Shown piece after piece: positions 49,330 through 60,204 of a stretch of DNA of 64,000 nucleotides. Numbering within the stretch: the first letter of the stretch is position 1; each line of letters opens with the position of its first letter. The stretch is taken from assembly GCF_943734655.1 (NCBI RefSeq), contig NC_071354.1, positions 48,166,044-48,230,043 of the forward strand. The letters run 5' to 3'. The notes beneath the pieces were generated by a model. It did no database searches. It saw nothing but the letters and a program-made list of their open reading frames with translations, and had not been told where the DNA came from. This DNA is from Sabethes cyaneus (lineage: Eukaryota > Arthropoda > Insecta > Diptera > Culicidae). The position numbers were made by a program, and so were the translations under genes.

Positions 49330-49790
49330 ATAAATCCTACGTTTATTAAGTCTGTATAGAGAAAAATCGACAGCGTATTCAATTGATTTACGGCAGCCAT
49401 GGCGAAAACAGTCAAGCGACTACGCTCGATGCTTTGTTCGTACTGCCATTAGACATCATTTGACTCTTCAGCTTGTGCTGTACTTTACGGTCGCAAAGTA
49501 CAGTTGGGTGACCAGAACTAGGCTTCCATTCAACGCTCTCGTCTTTCTCCAGAAGGGAGAGCCTATATCGGACGGACATAAAGTGCCTCACGATGTCCAA
49601 CTCATTCGCTCCAAGTTGGAGCTGGCTGTACGAACAAAGCATCAAGCGTAGTTGCGTGATTGTTTGCTACATATCTGCCGCGCATAAACTGATAACACTG
49701 TGAATTTTTTTTCATACAGGCTTAATAACCGTAGGATTCAAGGAAAATTTACTCCATTGAATTATATTTTGTAGTTTTGTTTTCATCACC
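49330..49790 (-). pseudogene. Mariner transposase head fragment, same family as 57.5 kb
   Basis: The minus frame 49645-49412 reads LCSYSQLQLGANELDIVRHF and ESVEWKPSSGHPTVL, matching the N-terminal DNA-binding region of the 57495-58440 relic. The motif CGATGCTTTGTTCGTACTGC appears near both edges in opposite orientation (about 49425 and 49645). The outer flank at 49737-49777 (AGGATTCAAGGAAAATTTAC, then TTGAATTATATTTTGTAG) matches the 3' flank at about 58375-58415. This looks like a deleted, rearranged copy. Confidence 0.55.
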
Positions 49791-49935
49791 ATTCGGAATT
49801 AGTTGATTTTTTTTATTCATACCTTAATACCTTGGGCTCACTCTATTATCTCACTCTTCAGTACTGTACCGGTCACAGTATGTTTAATTAAAATTATTTA
49901 AATTAGACAAAATAACATCTTCATATTGGGTGTTG

Positions 49936-50483
49936 TAGGGTAGTTGATCCAATAGTTGTGGTAGTACCAATAGTTGCGCTACTATTCATTATTAATGCAT
50001 ATTTTCGTCGCCGCAGCATTTTAGATAAAACAATTACATTCATTATATAAAACAGGTTTTTAGAAGTATTGGTAGTTAGACTACACCATTTAAAATTAAA
50101 GCATTATTTGCTAAAATGCCAATTTTCCAAAATCCAACGCGCAGTTGGAGCGCACAACTATAGGCGCTCATCTATAGTTTTGCTACGATGTTTTTTCACT
50201 TAGCAACCTAGCAATGTATATGGAATACCACAATTAAAGGAACATCAAACTTAACTAACGAAACATTAGCGCAACTGTTGGTACAATATAATTGAATCGG
50301 AAAATTCATTTTTTCTTTATAAAGCTTCTCGCACAACGAAAGCAATTGTCTTGCCTTGTGACAAATACCTTGTATTTGATAAATTTATATCCCACAAGCA
50401 TTAATTGAAGCATGTACCTCAATAAACAAGAAAAATGAAGTTGTATTGTGCTTAGTGGCGCAACTAATGGATCATCTACCCTA
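49936..50483. mobile_element. TA-flanked TIR element, 544 bp
   Basis: The element is 49938-50481 between TA dinucleotides. The left end is GGGTAGTTGATCCAATAGTT and the right end reverse-complements to GGGTAGATGATCCATTAGTT. No coding frame is seen. A diverged copy lies at 43243-43995. Confidence 0.75.
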
Positions 50484-50489
50484 ACTAAT

Positions 50490-51284
50490 TTAGATTATTA
50501 GCAAAAGGACTGAGTTTTTTCTGACAACTAGAAGTGAATACCTTTTATGTAGATTGAAGAGTACCAACGAGATCTTCGCCAAAAATATTGCTGATTGCAA
50601 GAAAAATTTTACCACTCTCTCTCCCCCTTCTCCCCTACAGTGCGTTATAACTAAATAATTATTCTTTTCGTTTGTCGTCAGGATCGCCGCGGCAAACTCG
50701 CGCGTCGCGTCTTGAATGAATAGTGGCGTGATCAAAACCACTTTGTAATCGCACCGGAATGAGCTTGGTTCCACTGCGTACCGGGCGGGATAGATTATCG
50801 CCCCCCTTGTTCTGGTCGGTTCTCTAATAAAGCAGATTATTTTTTACGACTCCTTTAAAGTTTCCTTCCGGGGCCAATAAAGCAACGGAACGAGCTAGAC
50901 GGTCGACGACTTTCTTTTCCACTTGTAATGGTATGCTTAATTAATTACTCTTATTAGGTGATACTAACTCGCTAGTTTCTAACTGTGGATTGATTTTTTG
51001 CTGCACTAATCAACCCTTGTAAAGCCAGTTTGTGCATAGCTAGAACTGCAGACTTCCTGCTTGTTTGATTAATTTACATTTTTGTTGAGTCGCACACTTG
51101 CACATAATTTGCATTGCAATTAGTGGAGCAGCTGGCTCGGCCTCGGTGAGGTGAATAATAAATGCGTGCTGCACTTTCAGCAATTTAGAACTTTTAAATA
51201 CACAACTTTCTTGCCATTTCTAAGGCAAAATCCACAGCGACAACTCCCATCGATCGCAGAGAGGACGTCAGCAGATTCGAAGCA
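50490..51284 (+). promoter_or_regulatory. Upstream region of the esterase gene, promoter not resolved
   Basis: Non-coding DNA between a TA-flanked element and the esterase start. A TTTAAATA stretch at about 51193-51200 lies some 90 nt before the ATG and could be a TATA-like box or part of an untranslated leader. I see no clear initiator. Short open frames here look like chance. Confidence 0.3.
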
Positions 51285-53157
51285 ATGTTTTCGCGTCAAC
51301 ACCAGCCTACTGCCAGCAACGCTGAATCACGCGTGAAAATTGAAAAGGTATTCCGGAACGTTTCACATTTTGATCGAAATTTCAAACAATTTCGTGTTAA
51401 GCAGGAATCAAATCGCATTCTAGTATGCCTTCCACAAGGGATGCTCAACGGAGTGCGGGACAAGCTACCCAACAACGGTGCGGACTATTTTTACTTCCGG
51501 GGAATTCCCTATGCAAAGCCACCGGTTGGCGATCTTCGCTTTGCATCTCCCGTTCCATTGAAAAAGTTTCCGGCTGTAGTTCTAGATTGTTCGAAAGAAG
51601 GTAGCAGTTTTGTAGGAACACATGTCTTGAGCCGCAATATCACCGGTTGCGAAGACGGATTGTTCCTGAACGTCTACACACCGGCGATTCCCAAGAACCA
51701 GCAGCATCACTCTTTTCCAGTTATGGTGTTCATCCACGGAGGTGCTTCCATCGGAGGAGACTCTTCCAGTTTGCTTTACCATCCAAACTATTTGGTCCAG
51801 GAAGGAGTGGTAGTTGTAACTATGAATTATCGTTTGGGTGTGCTGGGTTTGTTGTGTTTACCGGAAGCGGGAATTGAGGGTAATGGAAGTCTTAAGGATC
51901 AAGTAAGTAGAAGAACTCGACTGTGGAGAATAGCGTTTCAAGTTCGTTGTATTCCAGAGAGCGGTGCTTCGTTGGGTTAGCGAAAACATTGCCAAATTTG
52001 GAGGTAATCCCGGTAATGTGACTTTGTTTGGAGCTAGTTCCGGCGGGGGCAGTGTAGGTCTTCATTGCGTTTCGGAATCTTCGAGAAAATATTTTCACAA
52101 GGCGATCATGCAGAGTGGTCATCAGCTGTGCGACTTCCCTTACAGTGAGCAAGTGGTGCAAAAATCCCGAAAGCTAGCGAAGATTTTCGGATATGAAGGA
52201 AACTGCGACAAGGAAGCATTGATGGTTCTGAAAAAGGTTCCACCTAGAAGCTTGGTGCAGAAACAGTTCGAAGTATTGACGGCAAGGGAAAAGGAATTGG
52301 AGAAAATCTACCACATTCCATTCGGTCATGTCATTGAGCGAAAGGATTCGGAAGATGCACTGCTTACGATGGATCCCCGGGAGTTTATAAGAATTAATGG
52401 TTCATATGGAATGCCCATTATTATGGGATTTAACAATGGAGAAGCATCAATGGAATTGAAGTGTGTGATGGCTCACTTAAACGATTTTAATTCACAATGG
52501 GAGAGATACATTCCAAGAAGCTTAAAGGTAGACTATTTTGAGCCAATCGCACGAACAATCGGTGAGGAAATCAACAAGTTTTACCTTGGAACCCAGCCAG
52601 CATCAGAGTCTACAACCTCCGAAATTCTTCAATTAATATCGGAAAGATACACCTACACTGCCTACATTTTCGCCTACCTGTGGAGTCAATTCCAACGCGA
52701 TTCAAATCTGTACTGTTATCGATTTGCCTTTGATGGAGCTTTAAACCACGGAAAGGTTCTTACCGATTTGCCTCCGATCAAAGCGGCCGCTCACATGGAC
52801 GAAATCTTCTATCTGTTCAGTTCACTGCTGGTGCCGGAAGTTGCCGAAACGAACAAAGCATTCCAGGTGCGACGTACGATGGTTCGACTGTGGACTAATT
52901 TTGCCAAATGTTCAAATCCGACCCCGGCGGACGATAGTGAAATTCGCTTTCGCTGGAATCCGGTGGCGGCGTTTGAGCCGGGCAGTGCGGAATCTTTCGA
53001 TCCACAATTTCTCAATGTAGAGCAATCCTTTCGAATGGGTTCGGTTCCGGAGAAACGTGGGTTCGAGTTTTGGGCACGGCTGCATGAGAAGTACAATGGC
53101 CGGTTTGATTGTTTGGAATTTCCTGTAGAAAACTTGAATAAGGAATCAAGTACCTAA
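51285..53157 (+). CDS. Alpha-esterase-type carboxylesterase, two exons, 605 aa
   Basis: Serine hydrolase of the carboxylesterase/cholinesterase fold, which hydrolyses carboxylic esters. Exon 1 is 51285-51902 (206 codons) and exon 2 is 51958-53157 (399 codons plus stop); splicing gives KDQ-RAVLRWV, the usual family sequence here. Visible motifs are FRGIPYAKPPVGDLRF (71-86), GCEDGLFLNVYTP (121-133), HGGAS (151-155), nucleophile elbow GASSG with Ser233, Glu368 in GFNNGEAS, and His485 in AAAHMDEIFYLF. The catalytic triad is therefore complete. No signal peptide is seen, and the N-terminal RNFKQFR stretch resembles that of cytosolic alpha-esterases, so an intracellular, detoxification-type role is inferred. 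Length is slightly above the usual 540-570. The start is the first ATG after an in-frame stop at 51195-51197, with G at -3; an upstream exon cannot be excluded. Oddities: HGGG is HGGA, GESAG is GASSG, and the Gly before the His region is Ala. An AATAAA follows 13 nt after the stop. Confidence 0.95.
51903..51957 (+). other. 55-nt phase-0 intron of the esterase gene
   Basis: The donor GTAAGT directly follows the codon for Gln206 and the acceptor TTCCAG precedes AGA (Arg207). Removing these 55 nt joins the two reading frames exactly at the conserved LKDQ/ALRW segment of the family. Small introns of 50-70 nt are normal in Diptera. Confidence 0.93.
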
Positions 53158-53169
53158 TGTTTTTGAGAA

Positions 53170-53175
53170 AATAAA
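53170..53175 (+). terminator. Polyadenylation signal AATAAA of the esterase gene
   Basis: A canonical AATAAA lies 13 nt after the TAA stop at 53155-53157, implying a very short 3' UTR. No GT-rich downstream element was assessed. Confidence 0.6.
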
Positions 53176-53279
53176 TTCAATATTCTGCTCTTGAGCGTGG
53201 TTTTCTTTGCCAGAATTATAGTAATTTTGAAATTAAATTATCAAGTTGATCGCAATTAGAACTGATTAGCTGATTGCCC

Positions 53280-53845
53280 GATCTTACTCGGGACCCCTTC
53301 GTCTCTCAGCCACTTCTACATATGTTACTCTAACGAAAAATCTCTTAATGTCAGAAACAAAACCCTTTTTCTTCATTCGAATGTGTCTACTCCCTTAATC
53401 AGCTCCCCTCATATTGTCCCCCAGCCAGTCAGAAATTCCCTCTTGTTGTCCAGCCACTTGTACGTCTACTATCGTTCCAAATGCAAAAAAACGCACCTCT
53501 TTACCGAATTAATCCTTTCTCCCCTCGGAAAAGACAGTCTTCCCCTTTTGTTAATCCGCTCCAGCGCTGATTCTTTTAAGTTAAAAACATTTGTGTCCAG
53601 TTTGATAAAGAACCGGCCAGGCTGTCTGGAGTTATAGCGAAACATACATTCATACACATGTTTTTTGTAGCCTGCCTTTATAACCCCCACCCCCGATAAC
53701 CACTCCGCCTTCTTGTATCTTAGCCACTTAGCAACTGGAATCGGTCTAAATGCAAGAGAAATGTAACCCCTTTTACTTATTTGGACCGCCCCCGTCTTGA
53801 TAGGAACACCTCCCAGTCAATCTCCTACTGCTGATTCCCTTGTGT
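53280..53845 (+). repeat. Tandem repeat units of about 270 bp interrupted by the MITE complex
   Basis: Similar segments occur around 53427-53690 and 53690-53845, with TTGTATCTTAGCCACTT and GCTGATTC motifs repeated. The stretch CTGATTC..GTTAA..CAGTTTG..GGAGTTATAG near 53567-53637 continues, in the second unit, from 53845 to about 55838-55960 across the inserted MITE complex. It therefore supplies an uninterrupted comparison for that insertion. Confidence 0.55.
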
Positions 53846-54105
53846 TAAGCTGAAGGTCGTCAGAGTCCAGTTGCATTTTTTACTGATTTCAGTACTTTCA
53901 CATAAAATGCTGTTTGCGGTGAATTTTATAAGTATATTTTCGACACTCTACGACGTTAATTTAATAGCGAAAATTACTGGTCAATTTCATGCTCAACGTA
54001 AATATGGCATCACTGCACATATACACCCGTTTCCTTGGCAACGTACAATAACGACAGTCACGGATTCGGAATTGCAATCGAAACGAAGTAAAGTTTTTCA
54101 TACTA

Positions 54106-54619
54106 ACCCTCTAACGGGTAAGACCGTCTGTAGACCGCCTTCGCTTTTAAAGCTCCAGAGCCGCATACGAAATTTGTTTTCAATTGCCAATATGCAAAAT
54201 GTGTTCAGAGCAAATTTCTTGACATTTGGATACTAATATCATTACATTCTGACCATGCGTTCAAAAGTTATCATCTTTCAAAAACAAAAATTCCGAAAAA
54301 TTCCGAAAATAATTAATGCGCGAATATTCCCTTTTTTACTTTTGAAGGAAAAGGACATCTAGAGCAAAATGATTGACCTAAAAAGAATTTCCATGAGTAA
54401 ATATAATGCATTATTTTAATTTTGTAATATATCTGAATCGAAAAAATATCTGGGCAGAGCGTTAGACATGAAAAAAGAAAAAGAGAAATTGGACTGTTTC
54501 TTACCTAGCGCTCCTCCAGATAATTATTTTTGCATGAAAATCAGAACTTAAGGTTTTTTTGTGTGTACTTTCATGATAAAACAGTCATTAGCTTGATCAC
54601 ATCGATTTCACGGTGTTGC
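54106..54619. mobile_element. TIR element with CCCTCTAACGGG ends, nested
   Basis: A perfect 12-bp inverted repeat, CCCTCTAACGGG at the left and CCCGTTAGAGGG at the right, bounds about 514 bp. Outside the perfect core the ends continue to match loosely (..AACACCGT / ..AAGACCGT). The left flank reads CTAA, one change from TTAA; the right flank directly abuts the reversed family T copy. No coding capacity is seen. CCC termini next to a TTAA-like site fit a piggyBac-type non-autonomous element, but the target duplication is not clean. Confidence 0.6.
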
Positions 54620-54620
54620 C

Positions 54621-55445
54621 CGTTAGAGGGGGACAAGGTCGTCATAGTCCATTTATGGCAATCAGTATGGCACGAAATATCACCCTTCCCTTCCCTTCTT
54701 CAGTGTATCAAGATGCTTCCGTAGACTCGGGAAGCCATCTCAAAAAAATAAAATTAGTTCAACTAACCTGCTAGCCGTAATCAGATCTTGCAATTCGAAA
54801 TACTAAACATTGCATTCTATAGGTTCTATTTTTCTTTGGAGCATAACTTACACTAAATACTGAGATTTCTGCCCAATTAAAATTCATCACTGTATTTTCA
54901 CTTTTTCGCCGTCGATTTTTCTTTAATTTTTTTTTTTGCCGTTCCATTCATCACATCACTCGCGAAACTTAACTTAAAACACAGAAAAGTTTGATTTACC
55001 ACCCCAACAGTTATCTGGTAAGATATTATAATGATTTTGCCCAAACTGTTCACATGAATTGATACGAAAAACTTCGTTTCGATTGCAATTCCGAATCCGC
55101 GACCGTCGTTGTTTGTACATTACCAAGGAAACGGGAGTGATGCCATATTTACGTTAAGCATGAAATTGGCCAATAATTTTCGCTCTTAAATTATCGGTCG
55201 TAAAGTGTCGAAAATATACTTATAAAATTCCATAATAATAAAATTCACCGTAAACATCATTTTATGTGATAGAATTACTGTCGGATCTAGTTCAACAGCA
55301 AAAATAGATACGCCATTCTACGTTTCATAGTTGTTCATAACAGATTATTACCTACTACTAGCAATTCAGCATAAACAAAACGATAGTGGCAACAAGTACT
55401 GAAATCAGTAAAAAAGCAGCTGGCCTCTGACGACCTTCACCTTAA
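54621..55445 (-). mobile_element. TTAA MITE, reverse full copy nested in another copy (family T)
   Basis: 54621-55441 matches the 27544-28358 copy along its length, in the same orientation. The right end GACGACCTTCACC is followed by TTAA at 55442-55445. The left end GGACAAGGTCGTC lacks its own TTAA and joins the CCCTCTAACGGG element directly. It sits between the two halves of a forward copy of the same family. Confidence 0.8.
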
Positions 55446-55837
55446 TTCAAGTATCTTACCAAATAACTGTTCGGGTGGAAAATTAAAATTTTCTGTGTCT
55501 CAAGTTAAGTTTTGCGAGTGATGTTATTTCATGTTATTGATTTATTTTATTTTTGCATCCTAATGTTTATTTCCAATTTGTAACATAATGTGTTATAAAT
55601 ATCAGAATGTATTATAAAAAGACATATAGTAATCTTGTTATGGCCTCCTGATCAGGAATAGAACCTATAGAATGCAATGTTTAGTGCATCGAGTTGCAAG
55701 ATCAGGTTAGTTGAACTAATTTTATTTTTTTGTGTTGGTTTCCCGAGTCTATGGGAGCTGGAACACTAAAGAAGGGAAGGGTGATATTCGGTGCCATACT
55801 GACTGCCATAAATGAACTCTGGCGACCTTTTCGTTAA

Positions 55838-55960
55838 GGAACATGTGTGCCAAGTTTGACGAAGACTGGTCAAGCCGTTCTGAAGTTATGCCGGAACTCC
55901 TGACCAACTGCTCCAAAAAAGTTACTGCAATTGGTTACAAGTATGTTTCCAGAAAATACC
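55838..55960 (+). repeat. Right continuation of the interrupted repeat unit
   Basis: GGAACATGTGTGCCAAGTTTGACG and the following GTCAAGCCGTTCTGAAGTTATG resemble the segment at about 53587-53637 (ATTTGTGTCCAGTTTGATAA, then CTGTCTGGAGTTATAG). It is the other side of the TTAA target at 53845/55834. Confidence 0.5.
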
Positions 55961-56029
55961 AAAAAATCATTTATACATGTTTTTAACATGCTTACTGTTC
56001 TCAAATGATTTATTATTTAGTTTAAATAG

Positions 56030-56945
56030 TGGCCAAACAGATACTTGATACAGCTCGTAGTTTAGGTGTAAGACGCCGACTCCATTTTACATTTTGTCAT
56101 CAAGTGTTGATCGCAGAATTTTACGATCAAAAACCCCAAGCAGTCGCCGATCAGCTTCCTTATTTCCATGAGAGTCACCGGCAGGTTGCAGTTTTGTGCG
56201 AATTTGCAAACTACGGAACTCACACTCCGTAGAAAATCTGTCTCGCATCTGCCATTCGTCGTTTTACTTCGTGGCTTACATCGTTGTCACTTGTCACGAC
56301 CGTGCCAAAGTATATGAATACCTTCATTACTTCCTAGCGTTCCCCAATCCAGCTCCACCTCGGCAGCAACACTATTTGGACGTTGCCTGCCAGAAATCAT
56401 GTACCTCGTTTGGCGGTGATAATGAGTCCCAATCTTGTTGTTTCCCATGTTTTTTAATAGCGACATCCACTGCTCTACGGCTCTGCTCTTTTGTTTGACT
56501 GAATCGTATGCCGCCTTAAAGCCCACAAACAGATAATGGGTGCAAGTTGTACTCTCGGAACTTGTTGAGTAACTGACACAGGGCACTCGCCGATGCAGGA
56601 CTCCGTTAATGGTCTTTGTCTTCAAAACAGGATACGAGAGAGCACACCTTATAGGCAGAATTGCGTTTTTACACTTGAGTGTCCTTCTTTGAAAATAGGG
56701 TAAATTAAACGATCCAACCACTGCTCCGGCAGTTGTTCTTTCTCCCAACTTCTGATAATGATCCGATAGATTGCTTCAAGCAGCTGCTCGCCCTCCGCCT
56801 ATAGAAGTTCAGCCGGGATACCGTCCTTCCTAGCAGCCTTATCGGGTTTCAGCTCACTAAATTTCTGTCTAATCTCCTGCGGTGTTGGTTTTTCAATACT
56901 CAAATTACCGACGAGTAGATCAGGACACAGATGTTGACAATTTTT
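56030..56945 (-). pseudogene. RTE-like LINE remnant with internal deletion
   Basis: Minus-strand reading from 56945 gives LSIEKPTPQEIRQKFSELKP, DKAARKDGIPAELL and IIIRSWEKEQLPEQWLDRLI, then YLFVGFKAAYDSVK near 56520. Near 56120 RRLLGVFDRKILRS marks the C-terminal part. The catalytic box region is missing, and several stops are present. Confidence 0.75.
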
Positions 56946-56999
56946 TTTTTCGCGACGAGTGAAAAAGCATATGTTTTGTTTTCAATATGTTCAAAGAGA

Positions 57000-57480
57000 G
57001 TTGATTACCATTAAAAGTTCAATGAGAGTTGATAAATGCCTTTAACTATGGACTGAACATTAGTGCGAGGGTAAAACAATGCCATATCGTCCGCGAAGAG
57101 TTTGGGTATGCCTTGAAGTTGTAAATTTCCAATATCTTCAATGAAGATCGAAAACAATACAGGAACTATGTTACTACCTTGCGGAACTCCAATGTTAATC
57201 GATCGTAAAGCACTATGAACACCGTTAATAGCAACAAATTGTTTCCGGTTTGTTAGATAGTTTTTGGTCAAGTCATTAGCGACTCATCTTACTCCGTATT
57301 GCTCAAGTATTTTTTAAAAGGGTTTCATGATTTATGGTGCCAAATGGTTTTGTAAGATCGATAAATGAGCCACTTACGGTTTGCCTGTCGTCAATTTCTT
57401 CTATCAACTTATCAACAGGCTCTATAATGACGGTTGATGTTCCACAGCCTTCCCGAAAACCATATTGAAACTTGTACGAA
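57000..57480 (-). pseudogene. Jockey/CR1-like reverse transcriptase fragment
   Basis: Minus-strand reading gives EIDDRQTVSGSFIDLTK, then KNYLTNRKQFVAINGV, GVPQGSNIVPVLFSIFIEDI and FADDMALFY. The FADD box is intact. An in-frame stop separates the first part from the second. Confidence 0.8.
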
Positions 57481-57494
57481 AACAGCCAAGCAAC

Positions 57495-58440
57495 TGAAGT
57501 TTAATTCCAGTCAAGCAGCTACACTCGATGCTTTGTTCGTACTGTCAGCTGCAGCCCGGAGTGAAAAAGTTGGACATCGTGATCGTGAGACACTTCGGGA
57601 TCACCGGTTATAGCCGATCCGGCACAACATCCGGCACAACATCCTTTCCCTTCTAGAGAAAGGTTAAGTGCAGCAAAAGCTGAATAGAGACACCGATAGC
57701 AAGGTGCATTCAGCCTTCCGCGCTTTGAAGATGTCGCCTATTGGAGGCCATATCTGAGCAGCAGGCAATCAAGACTGAAGATGTTGGTGAAAAACATTTT
57801 TCCGGCGATGACGAAGGATGACGAGACCTATCTACCTAATGTTGGACGGCAACGACTGGCAAAGTACTGGGTAAATTACGCCCCACCAAGGTGGTAAGCG
57901 ATGGCGTCAAATATATCTCCCGCACAAAGTTCTCAAAGAAGGTCCTTCTATAACTGACGATCAGCGAGAAAGGATGTCCAAGCCACTGTTCTTTTCTTGA
58001 GGGCTCGCGGTGGACAGGGAGATATGCAGCATGAACGACTTGCTGGAAGTTGTCGCCTGGAGGATATGGTCTTTTGGTCGGCCTGGCCTTGGCCCATTAT
58101 GCCAAAAGATCACTACAAGAAATGGACCGGCTAAAGATAAACTTTGTGCTGAATACTGCCAACCTTCCCAACGTTCCCCAGCTGCAAACAATAGAACATG
58201 TTTGGGCAAACCTCAAACGGAAGGTCTCGAATAATATCACAGCTGATCGCCAATGCCACGAAAGAGTTGAACAACGAAAGACGAAACGAGTTGAAAGAGT
58301 TTCATCGGCCATGACTAAGGCCGACCGGAAGGGCATCGAAGCATTTGTTGCAGAAACCTATTAAGATAGTGGTAGCATTTGAGGAAAAAATTTTCCCTTG
58401 AATTATATTTTGTAGTTTTTTCATCGCCGACCGTAATTTC
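57495..58440 (+). pseudogene. Mariner-type transposase pseudogene
   Basis: Reading with frame changes: LDIVRHFGITGY (N-terminal DNA-binding part, near 57570), MTKDDETYL near 57800 (first catalytic Asp), LDGNDWQST, then PGGYGLLVGLALAHYAKRSL near 58050-58110, where the family has a second Asp in a FWPDLA.AHYAK context, apparently lost here. PNVPQLQTIEHVWANLKRKV near 58165-58225 contains the final acidic residue. The stop is at 58362-58364. At least three frameshifts and the altered second Asp make it inactive. The 3' flank TTGAATTATATTTTGTAG recurs at 49757. Confidence 0.75.
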
Positions 58441-58735
58441 TTCATTTTTAATGTGTACGTAATCACCACAACTTGTATTGCTATCCTTAACCCCTTAAAC
58501 CCATGTTAAGCCCATGTCCCCACAGAAACGAGTCAAATCTTGATCATTATTTTTTTATTCCAGATTTTGATTCTCCAATCTTTTCCGCTTATTTTGATAC
58601 TAGTTATGTAATGATCCGACCACGGGAACACGAATTTCAAACTTTATGTACCTTTTCCGCAGAAACTACACAACGTGTTGGAACTACCTTTTTGTTTTGT
58701 TGGTAGAAGCTTAGCTAAAACTTATATAATTTTTG

Positions 58736-58850
58736 GACCATGGCCAACGTGTGTTAAGATTGAGCCAGAGAGGGGGCCATGGCCAATCCGTGTTAAAGTT
58801 GAGTCGGCGTAAGGGCCAGCGCCAACGTGCATTGTGATTAAGTTGTGAAA
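58736..58850. repeat. 40-bp minisatellite, about three units
   Basis: CCATGGCCAAC..GTGTTAA.TTGAG is repeated with divergence (58737, 58778, 58817). Confidence 0.7.
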
Positions 58851-59082
58851 AGCCCACAGCAGAACATTTGTTAGGGCTAAGTCGAGAACAGCATAAAACC
58901 AACACTTACGAAGACAGATATTTCTATTTTAGGTCGTTACATTACAAAAGTAAGTGATTTCTCTGTAGGCTCAATATAACAAATAAGAATAATTTGAAGA
59001 CTGTATCAACAATGTAAATAATCTATAATGTACTTGGAATAATATCAAATGTTGAATTGTTCAGTTTTACGCAGGGGGAGGA

Positions 59083-59271
59083 TGTGGCATCCTGGTGTTT
59101 ATAGCATATTATAGGATTTTCCTTGAATGGGTAATATCAATGACCCATTATTTGGGTAGTTACCAGTAACGTGTAGCTGGCACAGAGAGAGAGAGCGTCG
59201 GTTAACAGCTTCCCGCGTAAATGGGATGAGTAAGTCAGTTTGTGTCAGAAGGTCAACCGCAGGATATCACA
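59083..59271 (+). mobile_element. Probable solo or 3' LTR, 189 bp, with polypurine tract
   Basis: It begins TGTGGCATCC and ends GGATATCACA, an imperfect inverted pair with the TG...CA boundaries of LTRs. GGGGGAGGA at 59074-59082 directly upstream fits a polypurine tract. A matching second LTR was not found in the window, and no gag-pol frames were seen upstream. A Ty1/copia origin is likely from the tract and LTR size, but unproven. Confidence 0.5.
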
Positions 59272-59279
59272 AATTGGAC

Positions 59280-60204
59280 TTACTTGAAGTTGGACTTAAC
59301 ATCAAGTCATCAAGTCTATTTTCAAGACTAAAAATTAAACTAGTGCCCAAGTTTTTTCTTAGTTTTTGTGAATTTTTAAACTTTCACACGAAATAATTGT
59401 TTAAAATTAACGTAATGAATCAATCTAAGCATTTGAATTAGACTTAGAGTTTTATTAGAGCTAGTTTAGACTATAATGAGAAGGTATTAGTGAATATTAA
59501 TATACAAAAATGAAGTATCACGAATTGAAATGGGATATAAATTGAATTTAAATCGCACTTGAAATTGTATTTCGAATTGGATTTGAAACTAGACTAGAAA
59601 CTTAAAATTGTACTGGAAATCGGAGTTGAAATTGGGCATGTAATTAACATTGAATTTGAAGTAAAGTAAGTAAAGTGTTGGTGTATTCTGGTTATCGATT
59701 AAGGTATATTTGAAGATGTATTTTGTATTTTTTGGATGCCAAAATAGTGATTATTATGCTGGTGGCAGCTGAGCGCGAGGATGCCTTCTAGACAACAGTA
59801 CCTTGCTGGCGGTACGTGCTGAGAACCAACCGAGTATCGGAAAACGGATTTCAAGCATGATTTTGAAGTTTTAGGTCAATACCTAAATTGTTACCTAGTG
59901 GTTTTTGAAAATTCGAAAAATTACCAAAATGACGGCATTTATTAAAAAAAGTGTTTTTCCTCAAAAATCGCCAATTGAGAGCTCATAAAAAATTGCAAAA
60001 TTGAGGTATCTAAAAACGGCTACGTAAAAATTTAGATAATTCATTTTTGCATACTGGAAAAGAATTCGAGCCGAATTGAACATCTAGATCTAGATTTGGT
60101 ATGACATTTCTGAAGGTATAAGCTTCTCGAAAATACAAAAAAAAATAATTCGATTTTTTCGACTTTTCAGGGTAGGGTCCCCCTTTAAATTACGCTTGAA
60201 ACTA
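59280..60204. repeat. AATTGGA-type degenerate repeat and AT-rich DNA
   Basis: 59500-59665 is built from short diverged units such as TTGAAATTGG and ATTGAATTTGAA. The same type of text recurs at 61120-61165 and, complemented, at 16255-16370 and 17350-17470. 59690-60190 is AT-rich with no gene seen. Confidence 0.45.

Larger units (their letters stand above)
53845..55837 (+). mobile_element. TTAA MITE split by nested insertions (family T)
   Basis: 53849-54102 matches the left part of the 5381-6190 element, and 55446-55833 matches its right part in the same orientation. The outer flanks are TTAA at 53845-53848 and TTAA at 55834-55837. The two halves are interpreted as one element interrupted by the material between 54103 and 55445. 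The right half has lost about 30 bp after CAAGTATC, and about 130 bp at roughly 55526-55660 do not match the other copies. Confidence 0.7.

Noticed and set aside
51647..51877. Shadow frames inside the esterase exons on both strands
   Set aside because: They overlap the well-supported esterase reading frame and carry no independent evidence.
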